Source of the DNA: Antedon mediterranea
Taxonomy: Eukaryota > Echinodermata > Crinoidea > Comatulida > Antedonidae
Reading direction: 5' to 3'
DNA: 64,000 bases
Assembly (NCBI RefSeq): GCF_964355755.1
Contig: NC_092674.1
Coordinates: 26,710,001 to 26,774,000, forward strand
Shown here: positions 13,121 through 26,254 of the stretch, in pieces
Numbering within the stretch: position 1 is the stretch's first letter
Layout: each line of letters opens with the position of its first letter
The notes under the pieces: model-generated
The model's input: the letters and a program-made list of their open reading frames with translations, nothing else
What the model was told of the DNA's origin: nothing
Database searches by the model: none
Position numbers and translations under genes: made by a program

Positions 13121-16100
13121 ATGGCCTTTTCTAAGTCAAAATTGAAAAGGTTCAATGAAATTGTCCGTAAGTAAATATTAATATTACATAAATATGCATT
13201 TCATGTCATAAAATAGGCCTTAATATCTGCTAAAAGCTATGCTTCTTCTTGGCTGTAGTAGATAGAGTTAGCCTAGGCTAGGCCTAGTAAGCCAAGCAGT
13301 CCAGTGTGTGTAGTGTGACTCTCCTCTGTGTGTGTCATGTGCTGTCCTGCGTGAGTGACCGTCTACACTGGGGCCTGCTAAGGGTTAGGCATAGATAAGG
13401 GCCTAGCTAGGCCTAGGGTACTGTATATCTAGCCAGGTTAAGCCCAGCCAGTCAAGCTAGTTATAGGCCATGCATGGAGCTTAAATTATTGCTCCCACGG
13501 CATGTGCTAATAAATATGTAAATTTTCAAATGCAATATTGCTTTTTTTTTTGTAAATATTAAAATAATTTACAGTATTTTAAGACCTCGCTCAATGGAAT
13601 ATTTGTTAAATAATATTATATAAAATTAATGGTCATAAATAACTATATTTTTGGTATTTTTCTTTTTTGATGAAATAATGTTTTTGATAAAAAATTACCT
13701 GTCTACTGAGGTGTGTAGTGTCAAAGACCGAATCAAATTGAATTTACAGACATTAAATATGTTTTAATAGGACTACCAGGCCCAGTAGAAAGTACCTCCT
13801 TTGTAGCTGTACTGTAGCTAAGTACTAAATAGGCTATATAATCCTAATTTTAACATTTTTTTAAACATTTAAAGCGTGTGGCCCTCCAGTTGGGAAATAC
13901 GATGTTACCCTTCAACAGAAAGCTGGAATTGCATGCTTTGACAAATCCGAAAGGTTTAAGCTGCCTAAAGGTTGGTTTGAAAAACATATTTGTTTACACA
14001 TCATCATTGCCCAACTCCTAGGAAAACCACACTACTAATACTATAGATGCCTTGCATGCCGGCTAGCTTCTGAATTATCACAAAACTGCTGTAAAGCCTG
14101 TCAAACCTTAATACAAAAAAAAGTTTGCTAATATAGATAAAATAATACCTTTAAAAATGTATGTAACATAGTAGATGTGACCCGGAACACCTGGGTATAC
14201 AGATTCCAAGTTGGTACTTTGCTGGAAAGTCATAAATAATAAACACTAGATTTAATTTTTTATAATAATGTATTTTTAACACATGATTTTTATTCGTTTC
14301 TGTATACAGAACCTCTTAATAACAGTTCTATGCTACGGCCATCAATGTCAATGGATTCATTGTTATTAGAGACACCAGCAAAAAAGCTATTTCAAAATGG
14401 AATCAAGGTATTGTATAGGCGTTTCATACTGAATGATCTTCACGTTCGGATTACATCTTTTTATAATGTGAACAGGTGTTAAAGCTCTGTCTACACTATC
14501 AAAATAGTTTGAAGAAAAAAGTGTGATGTACCCAAATACGGTAGTGGTATGCCCAAATATGGTATTGATATGACATCATCATGTCCATATATGAATGAGG
14601 GCACATCACATATTTTTGTCACATACAGTTTGATAGTGTGGACAGGGCTTAAGACAGTAATTGCTTCAGTTTGTAATGCATTCACACAGGTTTACATTAA
14701 ACATTGTTTATTTTCTTACTATAGAATTCTGTAAAAGGAAAAAAGACCAGTACCCCGTGTATAATGGATAATAGAAAAGTTTCAGATTTAGAAAAGGAGG
14801 TTTGTAGATTATATTTTACTTTCAGGGATGAACTCTAGTTTTACATTTATTTTCATCATTTTAGCATTTAAATGGTTAACCTAAAGCTCTGTCTATTCTA
14901 CACTATCAAACTAGTTTGTGTGAGGTGCCCAAATATGGTAATGATATGCCAAAATATGGTAGTGATATGCCAAAATATGGTAGTGATGACATCATGTGCA
15001 CATCACATTTTTTTTCACATAAAGTTTGTTAGTGTAGACTTAATAATACTTTCTAATTTCTTTTGTTTAGTGTAGAAAAAATATTTATCTACTATCTATC
15101 ATCGTTCGTTATACTAGTATAAACAGGACTTTAATTTCACTGTAATAATACCCAACATAGAAATCCTCTTAAAGAACTTCCAATTAAAAATGTTTTCATT
15201 TGACTAAATTTACAATAGATTCAATGTCAAATCAAACTTAGAAACATAATCTTGATTATAATTGTAGATAAGACAGCTTTTGCTACAGCGGACTGAACAA
15301 GACAAACAACTAAGCAAAAAGCAGTGCGAATGCCAAAAACTAGACAGCCGATTGCTATCCACTCTGCAAGAGAAGAGTGGCCTTGAAGCTAGCCTAGCAA
15401 CAGCGGAGAAAGAATTGGCAAGCATGAGGAAAGCCAAGGAGGTTCTCACCAATAAGGTATGCATGTCATGCAGTTACTGCAGTAACTCCATTTTGTTGTT
15501 CTTTAACCTGTTAATGCAATTATTTAGTTTTTTGGGTACATACACTGTTTACTGCAATAAAATAATATTTATATATATATCTATTGTTTGGTAACAGGGG
15601 GTTTCTACTGTGCTTCATAGATCCCCCTTTCCATTCTTTTGTTTTGTAATGATTATTTATGGTTTTGTGAATAGATTAAAGAAACAAACAAACAAACAAA
15701 AATAATTAATAAACTTCTACATTGAACTAAACTGAAATCATACATTATTGCAGGGAAAATACTATATAGTTACTTCAGCAACTGCAGTAGAATATTAATA
15801 TGAAGCCTGTTTTGAAAGATTGATTTAATGTTTTAACTAGTGACTACACTACACTATGGTGTGATTACATTGTTTACATTTCAGGTTGATTTGACAGAAA
15901 TCAATTTTCACAAGAAACAAGAAGAAATGCAGAACAAAATACAAGAACTAACAAATATAGTAAAAGATAAAGAAAAGGTAATTACAGTTAATAAAAAAAA
16001 CTGGTAAATTTAACAGAATAATTGCAGTTGTATTATTTGATAGGTTAGTAAATTTATATAGCGCAGTAGTAGAAAATTAATTTGTCATTAATATTAATTT

Positions 16101-19100
16101 ATCTATTTTTTTTATAAAGGAGATGAGCAAACTTCAAGATAACTTAACATATCAAGTGTGCCACCTACAGGCCGACCTCGAAGAAACATCTAGCAAAATG
16201 AAGGCACTGGAGGAAACAAAAACGATCCAGGGTAAAATTTTAAATGATTCTATTTGCATTGGCTGCCTATTAGTAATGTAATGTATGAATATAGGCTTCT
16301 TCATGATTTAATCCAGACGTATCTTTTTTAATTAAAAAAATTAATTATTCTTTCCTCAGAAAATCTTACAAAAGATGCTCAGAAATATTCTGAAGAAATT
16401 GAGATGCAAGTTACTCAGTTACAAGGTAACTTCTCAAGAAATTTTTTTGGAGCCTTATTATTTTTTTCAAAATCTTACACAGCTTGTGGAAGTAAATGGC
16501 AGATCCAATATTTTGAAATAGGGGGCCCGGTGCCTAAAAATGGTGAAATGTAGGGTTGAGCTTAGTGGTATTTGATGTCATATCTTTTTCATTACAATTT
16601 GTGAAATGTTACCCCTTGGATCCACCCCTGGAAGTCTCATAATTGTTAGAGAAATATCACAGAATTAGCAGAAATCTCTTTCAAGAGTTTGGAAGAAGCT
16701 AGGTGTATTTACTGAATTCTGTATTATTTCTAAATATTTTCAGGCATTATAAGTCAAATAAGATCAAAAAATGTTGGGTTACAGCAAGATTTGACTGAGG
16801 CATTATCAAACAAGGACGTAAGAATATGTTTCTTTAATATTCAGGAGAAAATTAGTTATAGAAACAAAGCAAATAAATAATAGTATTTGTATTGTATAAG
16901 CAGTTCTTATTTCAACTAGCGACTTTAAAATCCTTACAGATGTTGTCAGCTGAGAACTCTGAACTTAAAAATGTAATCGGTGAAGTAAAAGCAGAACTTG
17001 AGAATTCTAGAGAGTTGTTGAAAAAACACAGGTAAGAGCTTAATGAATCAAATCCAGATATAGCTTCTAATTTCTCTCGTTTATTGGTTAAGTCTAGCCC
17101 ACAACTACCATACTTGGACAGAACTGGGGTATTTTAAGTTCTACTATCAGTAGAACCCACTCCTTTGCGACACCCCTATTAAAGGACACTTTCTTTGTCT
17201 TATGAATAAGGGAAAATACATACGAGTATGGTATTCAGGGGACACATCAATTAAGAGGACACTTTGTTGAGTTGCTTCCTTATTAGGGGACATCTTTCTA
17301 ATTATATTCATGTTTTTAATAGTCATGATGAAGAACTGGCATCACAACAATTGGAAGATGCTGAACAAACTATCAAAGATCTTCAGCAACGTGTGAATGA
17401 TGGGGATTCAAGAATTGAAGCTCTAAATAAAAACATCAACACTTCCGATAAAAGACTAGAAGATGAAACTGCAAGAGCAGATGATGCCAAGAACCAGGTT
17501 GCTATGGTGACAGAGAAGCTTGAGAGGTTAGTAATTTTTGTTTAAAAAAAAAATTTAATCCAAACATTTTACAAAAAGAAACTAAGTATAAATATGAAGA
17601 AACAAAAGTAATACAATCTTATTTTTATTTTATTCCACATTTATTCAGTTAAGAATAACTGAGACGCTCATTAGAAGCAAAAGCTTGTCTCATGAGGACC
17701 CTACAATACATATGATACATGGAAAGAAAATCTAACATAATAATAACAAGGCCAACAGCCATTAAGTTGCGTGCTACAATGCATAGTGATACCGGACCGA
17801 CAGACAAACAGACCGACATAGTGAACTATAGAGTCGCGTCCACGCGACTAAAAAGGCATAATTTTGACGAATTTTTGAACTTTTTCATCAAAAACGTGCG
17901 CAAATTATCCAATTCAACGTGCTCGTATGACGTAATTTTAAGTCGAAATTGTTTAAAAGTTGGTAAAATTATTATAAAAGGCTGCAAAAACATAAATCAC
18001 ATGAAAAAAGTATGTATTTAACGCTACGTGCGCACTGCACGCGTAAAAATTTGCGCGCGTATGGGAATTTTTGACATGCTCAAAATGACAAGAAACGCGT
18101 AGAAAGTTTATTAAAAATTAATTTTGCGCATTTTAAATGCGCGTGCGCGCGTAACTTTCTGTATAACACACATTTTTTTTCAACAGAAAGTTAGCGCCTG
18201 ATATAAATTAAACTTTTGCAAAGTTTCAATTTAAAATAATGTTTGGTTTTTGACCTATGTTAAATACGAGAAAATCGTTAAATCGCGCATAAATCACGTT
18301 GCGCAACTCTAACGTCATTCACAATAGGAGGTGCACAATTTCACGTAAATGCCCACATGTTGACATCAAAACAGTTAAAAAAGTACAGAAAAGCGATAAA
18401 ACGCATAGTGATACCGGACCGACAGACAGACCGACCGACATAGTGAACTATAGAGTCGCATCCACGCGACTAAAAAGGCATAATATTATTAGCATAATAC
18501 AAAATGACTGTCATGTCACTGCACCTTTACAGATCTACTACAATACATATGATACATAAAGAACACCTAATGCAAAAATAATAAAAAGATACAATGTTAA
18601 GCATATTATATATATTATTATATATCATTTTTTTATATTTTAATATAGGACAGAGAAGGCCATGAATGAAAACGTAGAAGCTCTCTCAACCAAGTATCAA
18701 CTATTGGAAGAAGAGTACACAGCATGTCAGACAGAGAGACAGCAAGAAACCGCACAATTGAGGTTTGAGCTTGATGCCATTAACAGCACATCAGCAGAGC
18801 TTGAAGTTGAACGTGATGGATTACAGAAGAACAATAAAGAGCTGACAGAAAACCTAGATAAACATTGTGTAAGTGATTAATACTGTGCGTTCTGTGTCAA
18901 CACTTCTCTCTGCTTAAACAAGATGCAGTGGTGTAACAGAGACCTCAGGCCCCTAGTTTAGGAACTCTAAGTGGCCCCCTAACGCTAAAGGTCTCAGGCG
19001 TTTTTAGTCTGTTTCAACATATTTTAATGCCTGTGCACTGCTCAGGGGGGCCCCCTGGGTTTAAGGCCCATTCACACTAGGACGATAACGATCGACGATA

Positions 19101-22100
19101 AATATATAAGCATGCATTTTTTTAACATAAAACAAAAGAAATTAGAAAGGGTTTCGTTCTAGGACTATAGGATAATCATGTATGCTTTATTTGATAAAAA
19201 TAATATTTTTGAAAATTCAATCAAATAACGTCATGATCAATAAAACAATAAAATCGTTGTAACGATATTATTGCTCTTACTAATCATGACGTTATTTGAT
19301 TGGACGTGTGGAAATATTATTTTCATTAAAGGCAGCATAGATGGTTATTCTATAGTTCTAGAATGAAAATGTTTTATATTTCTTTTATTTTATGTATGAA
19401 AAATGCAAATTATTGTCTATTATCGTCGATCGTTATCGCCCTAGTGTGAATGGGCCTTAAGCCAGTGAGCGCTTATAGATGTTATGCCACTAAGAAAGAT
19501 GTTTATGTTGCAGGAAATTAATGTTGAACTTCAAGATCAATTGGAAAAAGCAGAAGAGAGGATTGAAGAAGTGAGACAGACACTTGAAGAACAAAAAGAA
19601 CAGGTAACTATTAAAAACTATTAAACTAAAGTAACCTTAAATTTAAATCTACCGATAAAGTGTGTAATTTTTATAAATTTTCTTTCCTTAGGCGGAGAAT
19701 GACATTCTAGTTTTTAAGGAAGCAAAAAATAGTTTGATGACCATAAACGCGGATTTGGAATCGAAGATGAAATCACTAGAAGACGAAAATACATTGTTAC
19801 ACAAAGATCTGTCACGGTAATTAACCGGTTTTTCTAGTCACAATTGTTATTGTTAAGGCTGGTTTCTATAAAGAAGTAACACACATATTTGTCTGCATTT
19901 GTATTCCACCTTAGCCTAGCTCACCATTGTTTCATCGACAGCCTAGGCCATTTTTAATTAACGTCAAATTTTGAACCTTTGCCGTAATCCGATTTGGGTA
20001 AACTTTTCATACATGTTTTTTGAGACCATATTTTATTGTAATTCATCAACAAATTTTTTCTTGGGTAATGAAACAGGTATCAATTCCTATGGTAATAAAT
20101 GCAGTATTTTTATTTAATGTTGTAGTCATGCAGAGACATTTGAGGAGATGACAAAGGATAAGACGTTATTACTGAATAAAATGAGCGATCTCAGTGTACA
20201 GAAACAAGAATTGATTAACACCAAACACAAACTGATCAAGTAAGTGATTTGATTTTATTAATTTATTGATTATTATTGATTAGATATATAATAGATATTT
20301 AATGTTGAGGTTTATTGAAACTGTTGGTCAAAATGTTTTTTTTAATACAATACTTATCTATAAATGGAAAATCCATTAAAGGGACATGTTCTATGTAAAG
20401 GTCCCCGTTATCTTCATTGGTTATATCCTTTCAAATGAACAAGTCTTTTGAATAACCCATGTGCCAAAATAGGTATGATGTACCTTTAAGGAGATATTGG
20501 TCAGTCCCCTTAATAGATGTCATATTAAGGGGACAATTTAAAATGAGTGTTCTTTCGACTCCTCCAGGAGCCTAAATAGTTACACTGTAAATGTGCTCTA
20601 GCATATATTTATTTAATTGTTACATTGTATATCATTTGGGCCAAAGGTCATTATAATAAATGTTTCTTGGATCATTCCAAGAAAGAAAGTATGGAATGGA
20701 AATGTTGTAAAAATGATTCACACTTTTATTTTAATTATTCCAGAGAATCTGAAACACAACAAGAGCAAAGTAATGTGTTACAAGTGGATTTAGAAAACCT
20801 TAAGAAAGCTAAAGAGATGGTATTAGAACTAAAAGAGAAGGAAAAGGAAGACATGACAGAGCAATTGGCCAACATACAGGATGAATTACAGAGGGTAAAA
20901 CAAGAGTTTGCTAAACGACTCGTCGATACTCAAACAAAGTGCTCGTCTAAAGAGGCCGAAGTTGAAAGGTGAAATATCAGATTAGCAATATGAAAAATGA
21001 TTTCCAAATTCTACTTCCATAATGTTATAACACTATCCATTCATTCAAACTAAAATGATTTGTTATGCGTAATTAACCAATCAAATGGCAAATATACAGT
21101 CGGGTTTTATAATATGCTTTGTCACCCTTAATCACATCTTTCTTTATAAGATTTTTTTTTAAATCACTATGTTTTCTCTTAGGCTTGCCAATCAGATTGA
21201 ATCTCTACTAGAAAATCTGCAGACAACTTATAATGACAAAGAACAACTACAACAAACGATAGAAGTTGTAGAGAAGGAGAAGACAGAACTGCAGCAGACG
21301 ATAGAAGATGTACAGAAGGAGAAGACAGAACTACAGCAGAGGATAGATGATGTACAGAAGGAGAAGACAGAACTACAACAGACGATAGAAGATGTACAGA
21401 AGGAGAAGACAGAACTACAGCAGACGATAGATGATGTACAGAAGGAGAAGACAGAACTACAGCAGACGATAGAAGATGTACAGAAGGAGAAGACAGAACT
21501 ACAGCAGACAATAGATGATGTAGAGAAGGAGAAGACAGAACTACAGCAGACGATAGAAGATGTACAGAAGGAGAAGACAGAACTGCAGCAGACGATAGAT
21601 GATGTTGAGAAGGAGAAGACAGAACTGCAGCAGATGATAGATGATGTTGAGAAGGAGAAGACAGAACTACAGCAGACGATAGATGATGTTGAGAAGGAGA
21701 AGACAGAACAGCAGCAGATGATAGATGATGTTGAGAAGGAGAAGACAGAACTACAACAGACGATAGATGATGTACAGAAGGAGAAGACAGAACTGCAGCA
21801 GACGATAGATGATGTTGAGAAGGAGAAGACAGAACTACAGCAGACGATAGATGATGTTGAGAAGGAGAAGACAGAACTACAGCAGACGATAGATGATGTT
21901 GAGAAGGAGAAGACAGAACAGCAGCAGATGATAGATGATGTTGAGAAGGAGAAGACAGAACTACAACAGACGATAGATGATGTTGAGAATGAGAAGACAG
22001 AACTGCAGCAGACGATAGATGATGTTGAGAAGGAGAAGACAGAACTACAGCAGACGATAGATGATGTTGAGAAGGAGAAGACAGAACTACAGCAGACGAT

Positions 22101-25100
22101 AGATGATGTTGAGAAGGAGAAGACAGAACTACAGCAGACGATAGATGATGTACAGAAGGAGAAGACAGAACTACAGCAGAAGATAGAAGATGTTGAGAAG
22201 GAGAAGACAGAACTACAGCAGACGATAGATGATGTACAGAAGGAGAAGACAGAACTACAGCAGACGATAGATGATGTAGAGAAGGAGAAGACAGATCTAC
22301 AGCAGACGATAGATGATGTTGAGAAGGAGAAGACAGATCTACAGCAGACGATAGATGATGTTGAGAAGGAGAAGACAGATCTACAGCAGACGATAGATGA
22401 TGTTAAGAAGGAGAAGACAGAACTACAGCAGACGATAGATGATGTACAGAAGGAGAAGACAGAACTACAGCAGAAGATAGAAGATGTTGAGAAGGAGAAG
22501 ACAGAACTACAGCAATCGATAGATGATGTTGAGAAGGAGAAGACAGATCTACAGCAGACGATAGATGATGTTGAGAAGGAGAAGACAGAACTACAGCAGA
22601 CGATAGATGATATACAGAAGGAGATGGCAGAACTACAGCAGACGATAGATGATGTTGAGAAGGAGAAGACAGAACTGCAGCAGACGATAGATGATGTTGA
22701 GAATGAGAAGACAGAACTACAGCAGACGATAGAAGATGTTGAGAATGAGAAGACAGAACTGCAGCAGACGATAGATGATGTTGAGAATGAGAAGACAGAA
22801 CTACAGCAGACGATAGAAGATGTTGAGAATGAGAAGACAGAACTCTGTGACAAAATAACTCAACTTGAAAATAATAATCTCAGGTAAAAGTTTTTATATT
22901 TTTTGTTTTGTATACCCATATTATTCTTATTTATATTATTGTAAGTAAGCAAAAATGGTATGTTTTATGTAAAATTTTATATTGAAGTGGAGAGAAATTT
23001 TTTTTTTAAATAACCAGTAATTTGTACCATTTCAATCATGACAGTATTCAAGTTAAATTTGAAAACGAGCTGAAAATATATCAAGAAAAGATCAACAACT
23101 TTGAGAAAGAGTTAGTAGAAGCAGAAGAAAGTAAAGTAATGATTGAAAAAGAGATGGAAATTAGATTTAATCAAGAGATGTGCTCAATAAACGAGAAATA
23201 TGAAGAAAAGATTAGTACAATGCAAGATTCAGCAACTGAGATGGAATCGTATGTCCACAGGTAAGGTGATATTTTAATGCATTGTACAGTGCAAAATAAC
23301 AAGCTTTGTTTTTTTGTAGATATTTAAAATAGAAGCAGAAAACCAAAACGTTTTTTTCAAATACAGTAACCAATGATTTGCAATATTTCAATCTTGACAG
23401 TGTTCGAGTTACATTCGAAAACGAGCAGAAAATTTATCAAGAAAAGATCAACAACTTTGAGAAAGAATTAGTGGAAGCAGAAGAAAGTAAAGTAATGATT
23501 GAGAAAGAGATGAAAGCTAGACTAAATGAAGAGATACACTCATTAAAAGAGAAATATGAAGAAAGGATTGCTACAATGCAAGAAACTACATCTGAGATGG
23601 AATCTTATGTCCACAAGTAAGTTTTTATTTGTAACGCACCCAGGCAAGATAATAATAATAAATACTACATTTCTATAACGCCCTTTGCATGAATAATCAA
23701 GCTCAAAGGTGCTTTACATAGCACATTATTACCCCGGTCAATTTTTGGATCAAGCACTTATGGAAACATACTCCCATAATGCAGCTAGTAATCAGCGCAA
23801 AGTAGTGTCTTGATCTAACCGGGTGATGTTGATATTGTTAGCCAACATTAATTCATTGTTTATATTTTGTTAGTGGGTACAGTCAGTTGGTATGAAAATA
23901 ATTGTCAAACTTTCCACTTCTCTTCTTTCTAAATTCTTCATTTCTAATGTAATTATAGGTTGCAAGAGAAGGTACGCCATTTGAAAGATCACGTTCATGT
24001 TGAGCAAGATAACACAAGACAGTTAGTAAAAAATAATCAGAAATTAACTGATGAGAAGAGTACATTGAATTACAAAATATGTCAGCTTGAAGCTACAAAT
24101 AAGAGGTCAGATATGCTTATTAATAATACTTTTATTTTACTCTCAAAAGACAAAAAAATATTGTGTACACTTAAAAGTAGCATTAATATAAATTCCAACT
24201 TTATGTCAATGGTTTTACCAGATGTCTCTATCTAGGCAGTTACCTGAACCAGTACCAGTATATCATTTTGGCTGACCACTATTGAAGTTTGATGTGTGGT
24301 TGTAGTTAACTCATGGTCCAAGTTGAACGAGCTGCTAACTTTCCTTTTTCAGCCACTAAACAACAAGTCAGTCTCTGAGAACTGGAACCTCTTCCAAAAT
24401 TACAAATTTTAAGTTCAAATTTAATAATCAATTCATTAATTTTCCTTACACACAGTTTGGAGAATGGTGTGCAGGCATATACGTCAAGGGTTCAGCTTCT
24501 TACGATTGAGAAACAAGCCATGAGTGAGAAAATCAGTGACATTGAGAAAGAAAATAACACCCTCTCTAACAGTATAAGTGCTTTACAAGAAGAAGCTAGG
24601 TAGGTTATTTTTTTAGCCTTAAGCTCTGTCTGTCTGTCTACACTATCAAATTAGTTTGACAAAAAAAAAACTGTGATGTGCCTAAATATGGTAGTGATAT
24701 GCCCAAATATAGTAGTGATATGACATCACCATGTCCATGGCATATATAGGCACATCACATTTTTTTGTCACATAAAGTTTTATATTGTGGACAGAGCTTA
24801 ACCAAAATAAACATTCCTTTGAGGTCGCTAGAAGTTGTTTTTTTTAACCCTTTTTTTTTAATGAATGTTTTAAAACAGTAATCATGTGTGCAATGAAGCG
24901 AATACAGAAGCATATGAACAGGAGATTGAAAGGTAAATAAACTATGCTATTAATAGAAAGACATTTATAAATACTGAAATGGGAGGGGGCCTCTGACAAA
25001 GCGAATTGAGTTAAATGTTTAATAAGTTACCCCTAGATGGTTGGAAATGGTACTCTCACACAAAACATTCATGATAAATGGCGCTAGCAAAACACTTTTT

Positions 25101-26254
25101 TTTTCTGCCCGTAAACACACATTTGAGTATTGTTTGATCTAAATTGCAAACTAGCACTTTGTTATGCAAATTATATATTGTTGCAATAATATTGATCGAT
25201 GTCTGTTTTCTTTTTTCCAGGTGGCAAACTTTGTACGAAGAACTGGAAAAAAAAGTTGCTCCATTTAAGGTTTGCATCAGTTGTAATTCAAGGCATAAAT
25301 TTGCATATAAATTTAAGGGCCAGAAATTATTTTATACAAATAAAAATGTTGAGGTTGGGCAAAAGGGTTATGGCCCATTTATACTAGGATGATAACAATC
25401 GAAGATGAGCAGATGAATATGCATTTTCCCTATGAAAAAATATCATCGTTCTTTAAAGTCCATAGAATAAACATACTTGTATCATATTAATTTTTTCACA
25501 TGCCACATTCTTTTTTTAATTTCATTGTAGATCATTGCCTAATATTTTATTCTCTGTCCTTGTGTATTAACAGGAACAGTTAGATCAGTTTGAATTAGAG
25601 CGTAAGTTCTTGCTGTGTGAAAGCAGTCAGGCCCAGCGCGAGATTCAAAAGTTAAGCCAAGACTATGCTAAGCTTCTAGGCCATCAGAATTCAAAACAAA
25701 AGATTCAGCATGTACAGAAATTAAAACAGGAAAATCTTGCACTAAAGCAGGTAAGACTTTGTTTTCTCACTTTGTCAAAGAGTATAGCACCTTTTTGTTT
25801 ATGTTAAAGAAGCACCCGATTCAATGTACTGCATCTCCACATATGGCATTATTTGTCCAGTATCATGGACAAATTCTGTAATACAGTGTCATATGTGACA
25901 CCTGTATAACATGTGACACCTGTATCACATGTGACACCTGTATCACATGTGACACCTGCATCATGTTAAGGTATGCATATAGCCAGGCATCATGATGTTA
26001 TGTGACACTGTATTACATAACTTGCTTATGATACTAGCCACGTTATAGTTTTCATTCTCACTCTCTTTTTTTGTGATTCCTATTCAATAATTGTTTACTT
26101 GTAGGAGGTTATTAAACTCAGAGAACAAAATGTGAAATATTTGCGACAAATGAAGACAACTGCTGATAAAAACCCAACAAGAAAACGGTTCAACCCCAGA
26201 GAGGCATTCAAACCCTCAAAAGAGAACGCTACTCCACTCGGACCACACAATTAA
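13121..26254 (+). CDS. HMMR: Hyaluronan-mediated motility receptor (RHAMM)-like coiled-coil protein
   Basis: Twenty-five exons: 13121-13166, 13875-13970, 14310-14407, 14725-14799, 15268-15456, 15885-15977, 16120-16231, 16360-16425, 16744-16817, 16940-17031, 17323-17526, 18649-18868, 19514-19603, 19692-19816, 20126-20239, 20744-20968, 21183-22883, 23045-23260, 23401-23616, 23959-24105, 24456-24599, 24879-24932, 25221-25269, 25574-25750, 26105-26254. The 4773-nt frame is intact, giving 1590 aa; human HMMR is about 724. The N-terminus (LKRFNE...CGPPVGKYDV, FDKSERFK) and C-terminus (RWQTLYEELEKK, YAKLLGHQNSKQKIQH, then a leucine-zipper-like LKQENLALKQEVIKL) are diagnostic of HMMR, a spindle/centrosome-associated protein; the C-terminal zipper targets centrosomes in vertebrates. 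Between them is continuous coiled coil. Residues about 660-1191 are 38 repeats of 14 aa in one exon, and exons 18 and 19 are duplicates. AATAAA lies at 26513-26518. Confidence 0.92.
14481..14651 (+). mobile_element. MITE family A copy
   Basis: AAAGCTCTGTCTACACTATC at the left and GATAGTGTGGACAGGGCTTA at the right, with the shared core between. It lies in HMMR intron 3. Confidence 0.9.
14882..15043 (+). mobile_element. MITE family A copy
   Basis: TAAAGCTCTGTC...CTACACTATC at the left and GTTAGTGTAGACTTAA at the right. The core has three TATGGTAATGATATGCC-like repeats. It lies in HMMR intron 4, only about 230 bp from the previous family copy. Confidence 0.88.
17148..17310. repeat. Dispersed repeat with AGTAGAACC...GGGGACA motifs
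   Basis: Starts AGTAGAACCCACTCC and contains several alternating GGACAC/GGGGACA words. Related sequence occurs at 33786-33872, and weakly at about 20380-20540. No clean right terminus is visible. Confidence 0.45.
17749..18485 (+). mobile_element. Element flanked by two direct copies of the GACAGACCGACC repeat
   Basis: The 17749-17856 unit and the 18400-18480 unit are related to the repeat seen at 5099-5218. Here both are in the same orientation, about 540 bp apart, and each ends in GCGACTAAAAAGGCATAAT. The interior carries GCGCGT-rich sequence and no reading frame of note. It lies in HMMR intron 11. Either one composite element or two insertions. Confidence 0.6.
19061..19460. mobile_element. 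MITE family B, 400-bp foldback element
   Basis: The left end TTAAGGCCCATTCACACTAG plus GACGATAACGATCGACGATAA is matched by the inverse at the right (TTATCGTCGATCGTTATCGC, then CTAGTGTGAATGGGCCTTAA). The arms are about 40 bp, bounded by TTAA. A decayed left-end fragment is at 25372-25480. HMMR intron 12. Confidence 0.85.
21241..22836 (+). repeat. In-frame 42-bp tandem repeat (38 units) inside HMMR exon 17
   Basis: Thirty-eight consecutive units encode the consensus ELQQTIDDVEKEKT, two heptads each, with no gap or frameshift. Variation is limited to a few sites: T/M/K/R/S after QQ, D or E after I, E/Q/K after V, K/N before EK, and E/D at unit start. The last units share ENEKT, and blocks such as DVQKEKT-ELQQKIEDVEKEKT recur (units 22-23 and 29-30), which suggests expansion by unequal exchange of multi-unit blocks. 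Confidence 0.97.
23045..23616 (+). repeat. Tandem exon duplication in HMMR (exons 18 and 19)
   Basis: Exons 23045-23260 and 23401-23616 are both exactly 216 nt and in the same phase, and they encode very similar 72-residue coiled-coil segments (shared cores YQEKINNFEKELVEAEESK, VMIEKEM, EMESYVH). The upstream intron ends also match (ATGATTTGCAATATTTCAAT versus GTAATTTGTACCATTTCAAT), so the duplication included flanking intron. Confidence 0.93.
23648..23835 (+). repeat. Dispersed repeat (GATAATAATAATAAATACTAC...CCGGGTGATG)
   Basis: Starts with an AATAATAAT tract, continues through CAAGCTCAAAGGTGCTTTAC and CCCATAATGCAGCTAGTAAT, and ends at GTCTTGATCTAACCGGG. Another copy, split by a minisatellite, lies at 40815-41600. 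HMMR intron 19. Confidence 0.65.
24619..24801 (+). mobile_element. MITE family A copy (complete)
   Basis: TTAAGCTCTGTC (with a duplicated TGTC) at the left, GTGGACAGAGCTTAA at the right, and two tandem AATATGGTAGTGATATGCCC-like units in the core. The flanking TA or TTAA suggests a TA or TTAA target site. HMMR intron 21. Confidence 0.9.
25892..25962 (+). repeat. Short tandem repeat, 18-bp unit
   Basis: About four units of ACATGTGACACCTGTATC in HMMR intron 24. Confidence 0.85.

Noticed and set aside
21228-22853. Long antisense frame (541 codons, Ser/Cys/Phe-rich) opposite the HMMR repeats
   Set aside because: It is the mirror of a perfectly periodic 42-bp coding array; composition is an artefact and the sense strand is clearly HMMR.
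25056-25392. Overlapping 60-82-codon frames around HMMR exon 23
   Set aside because: They are shadows or intron read-through of the short exon 25221-25269.
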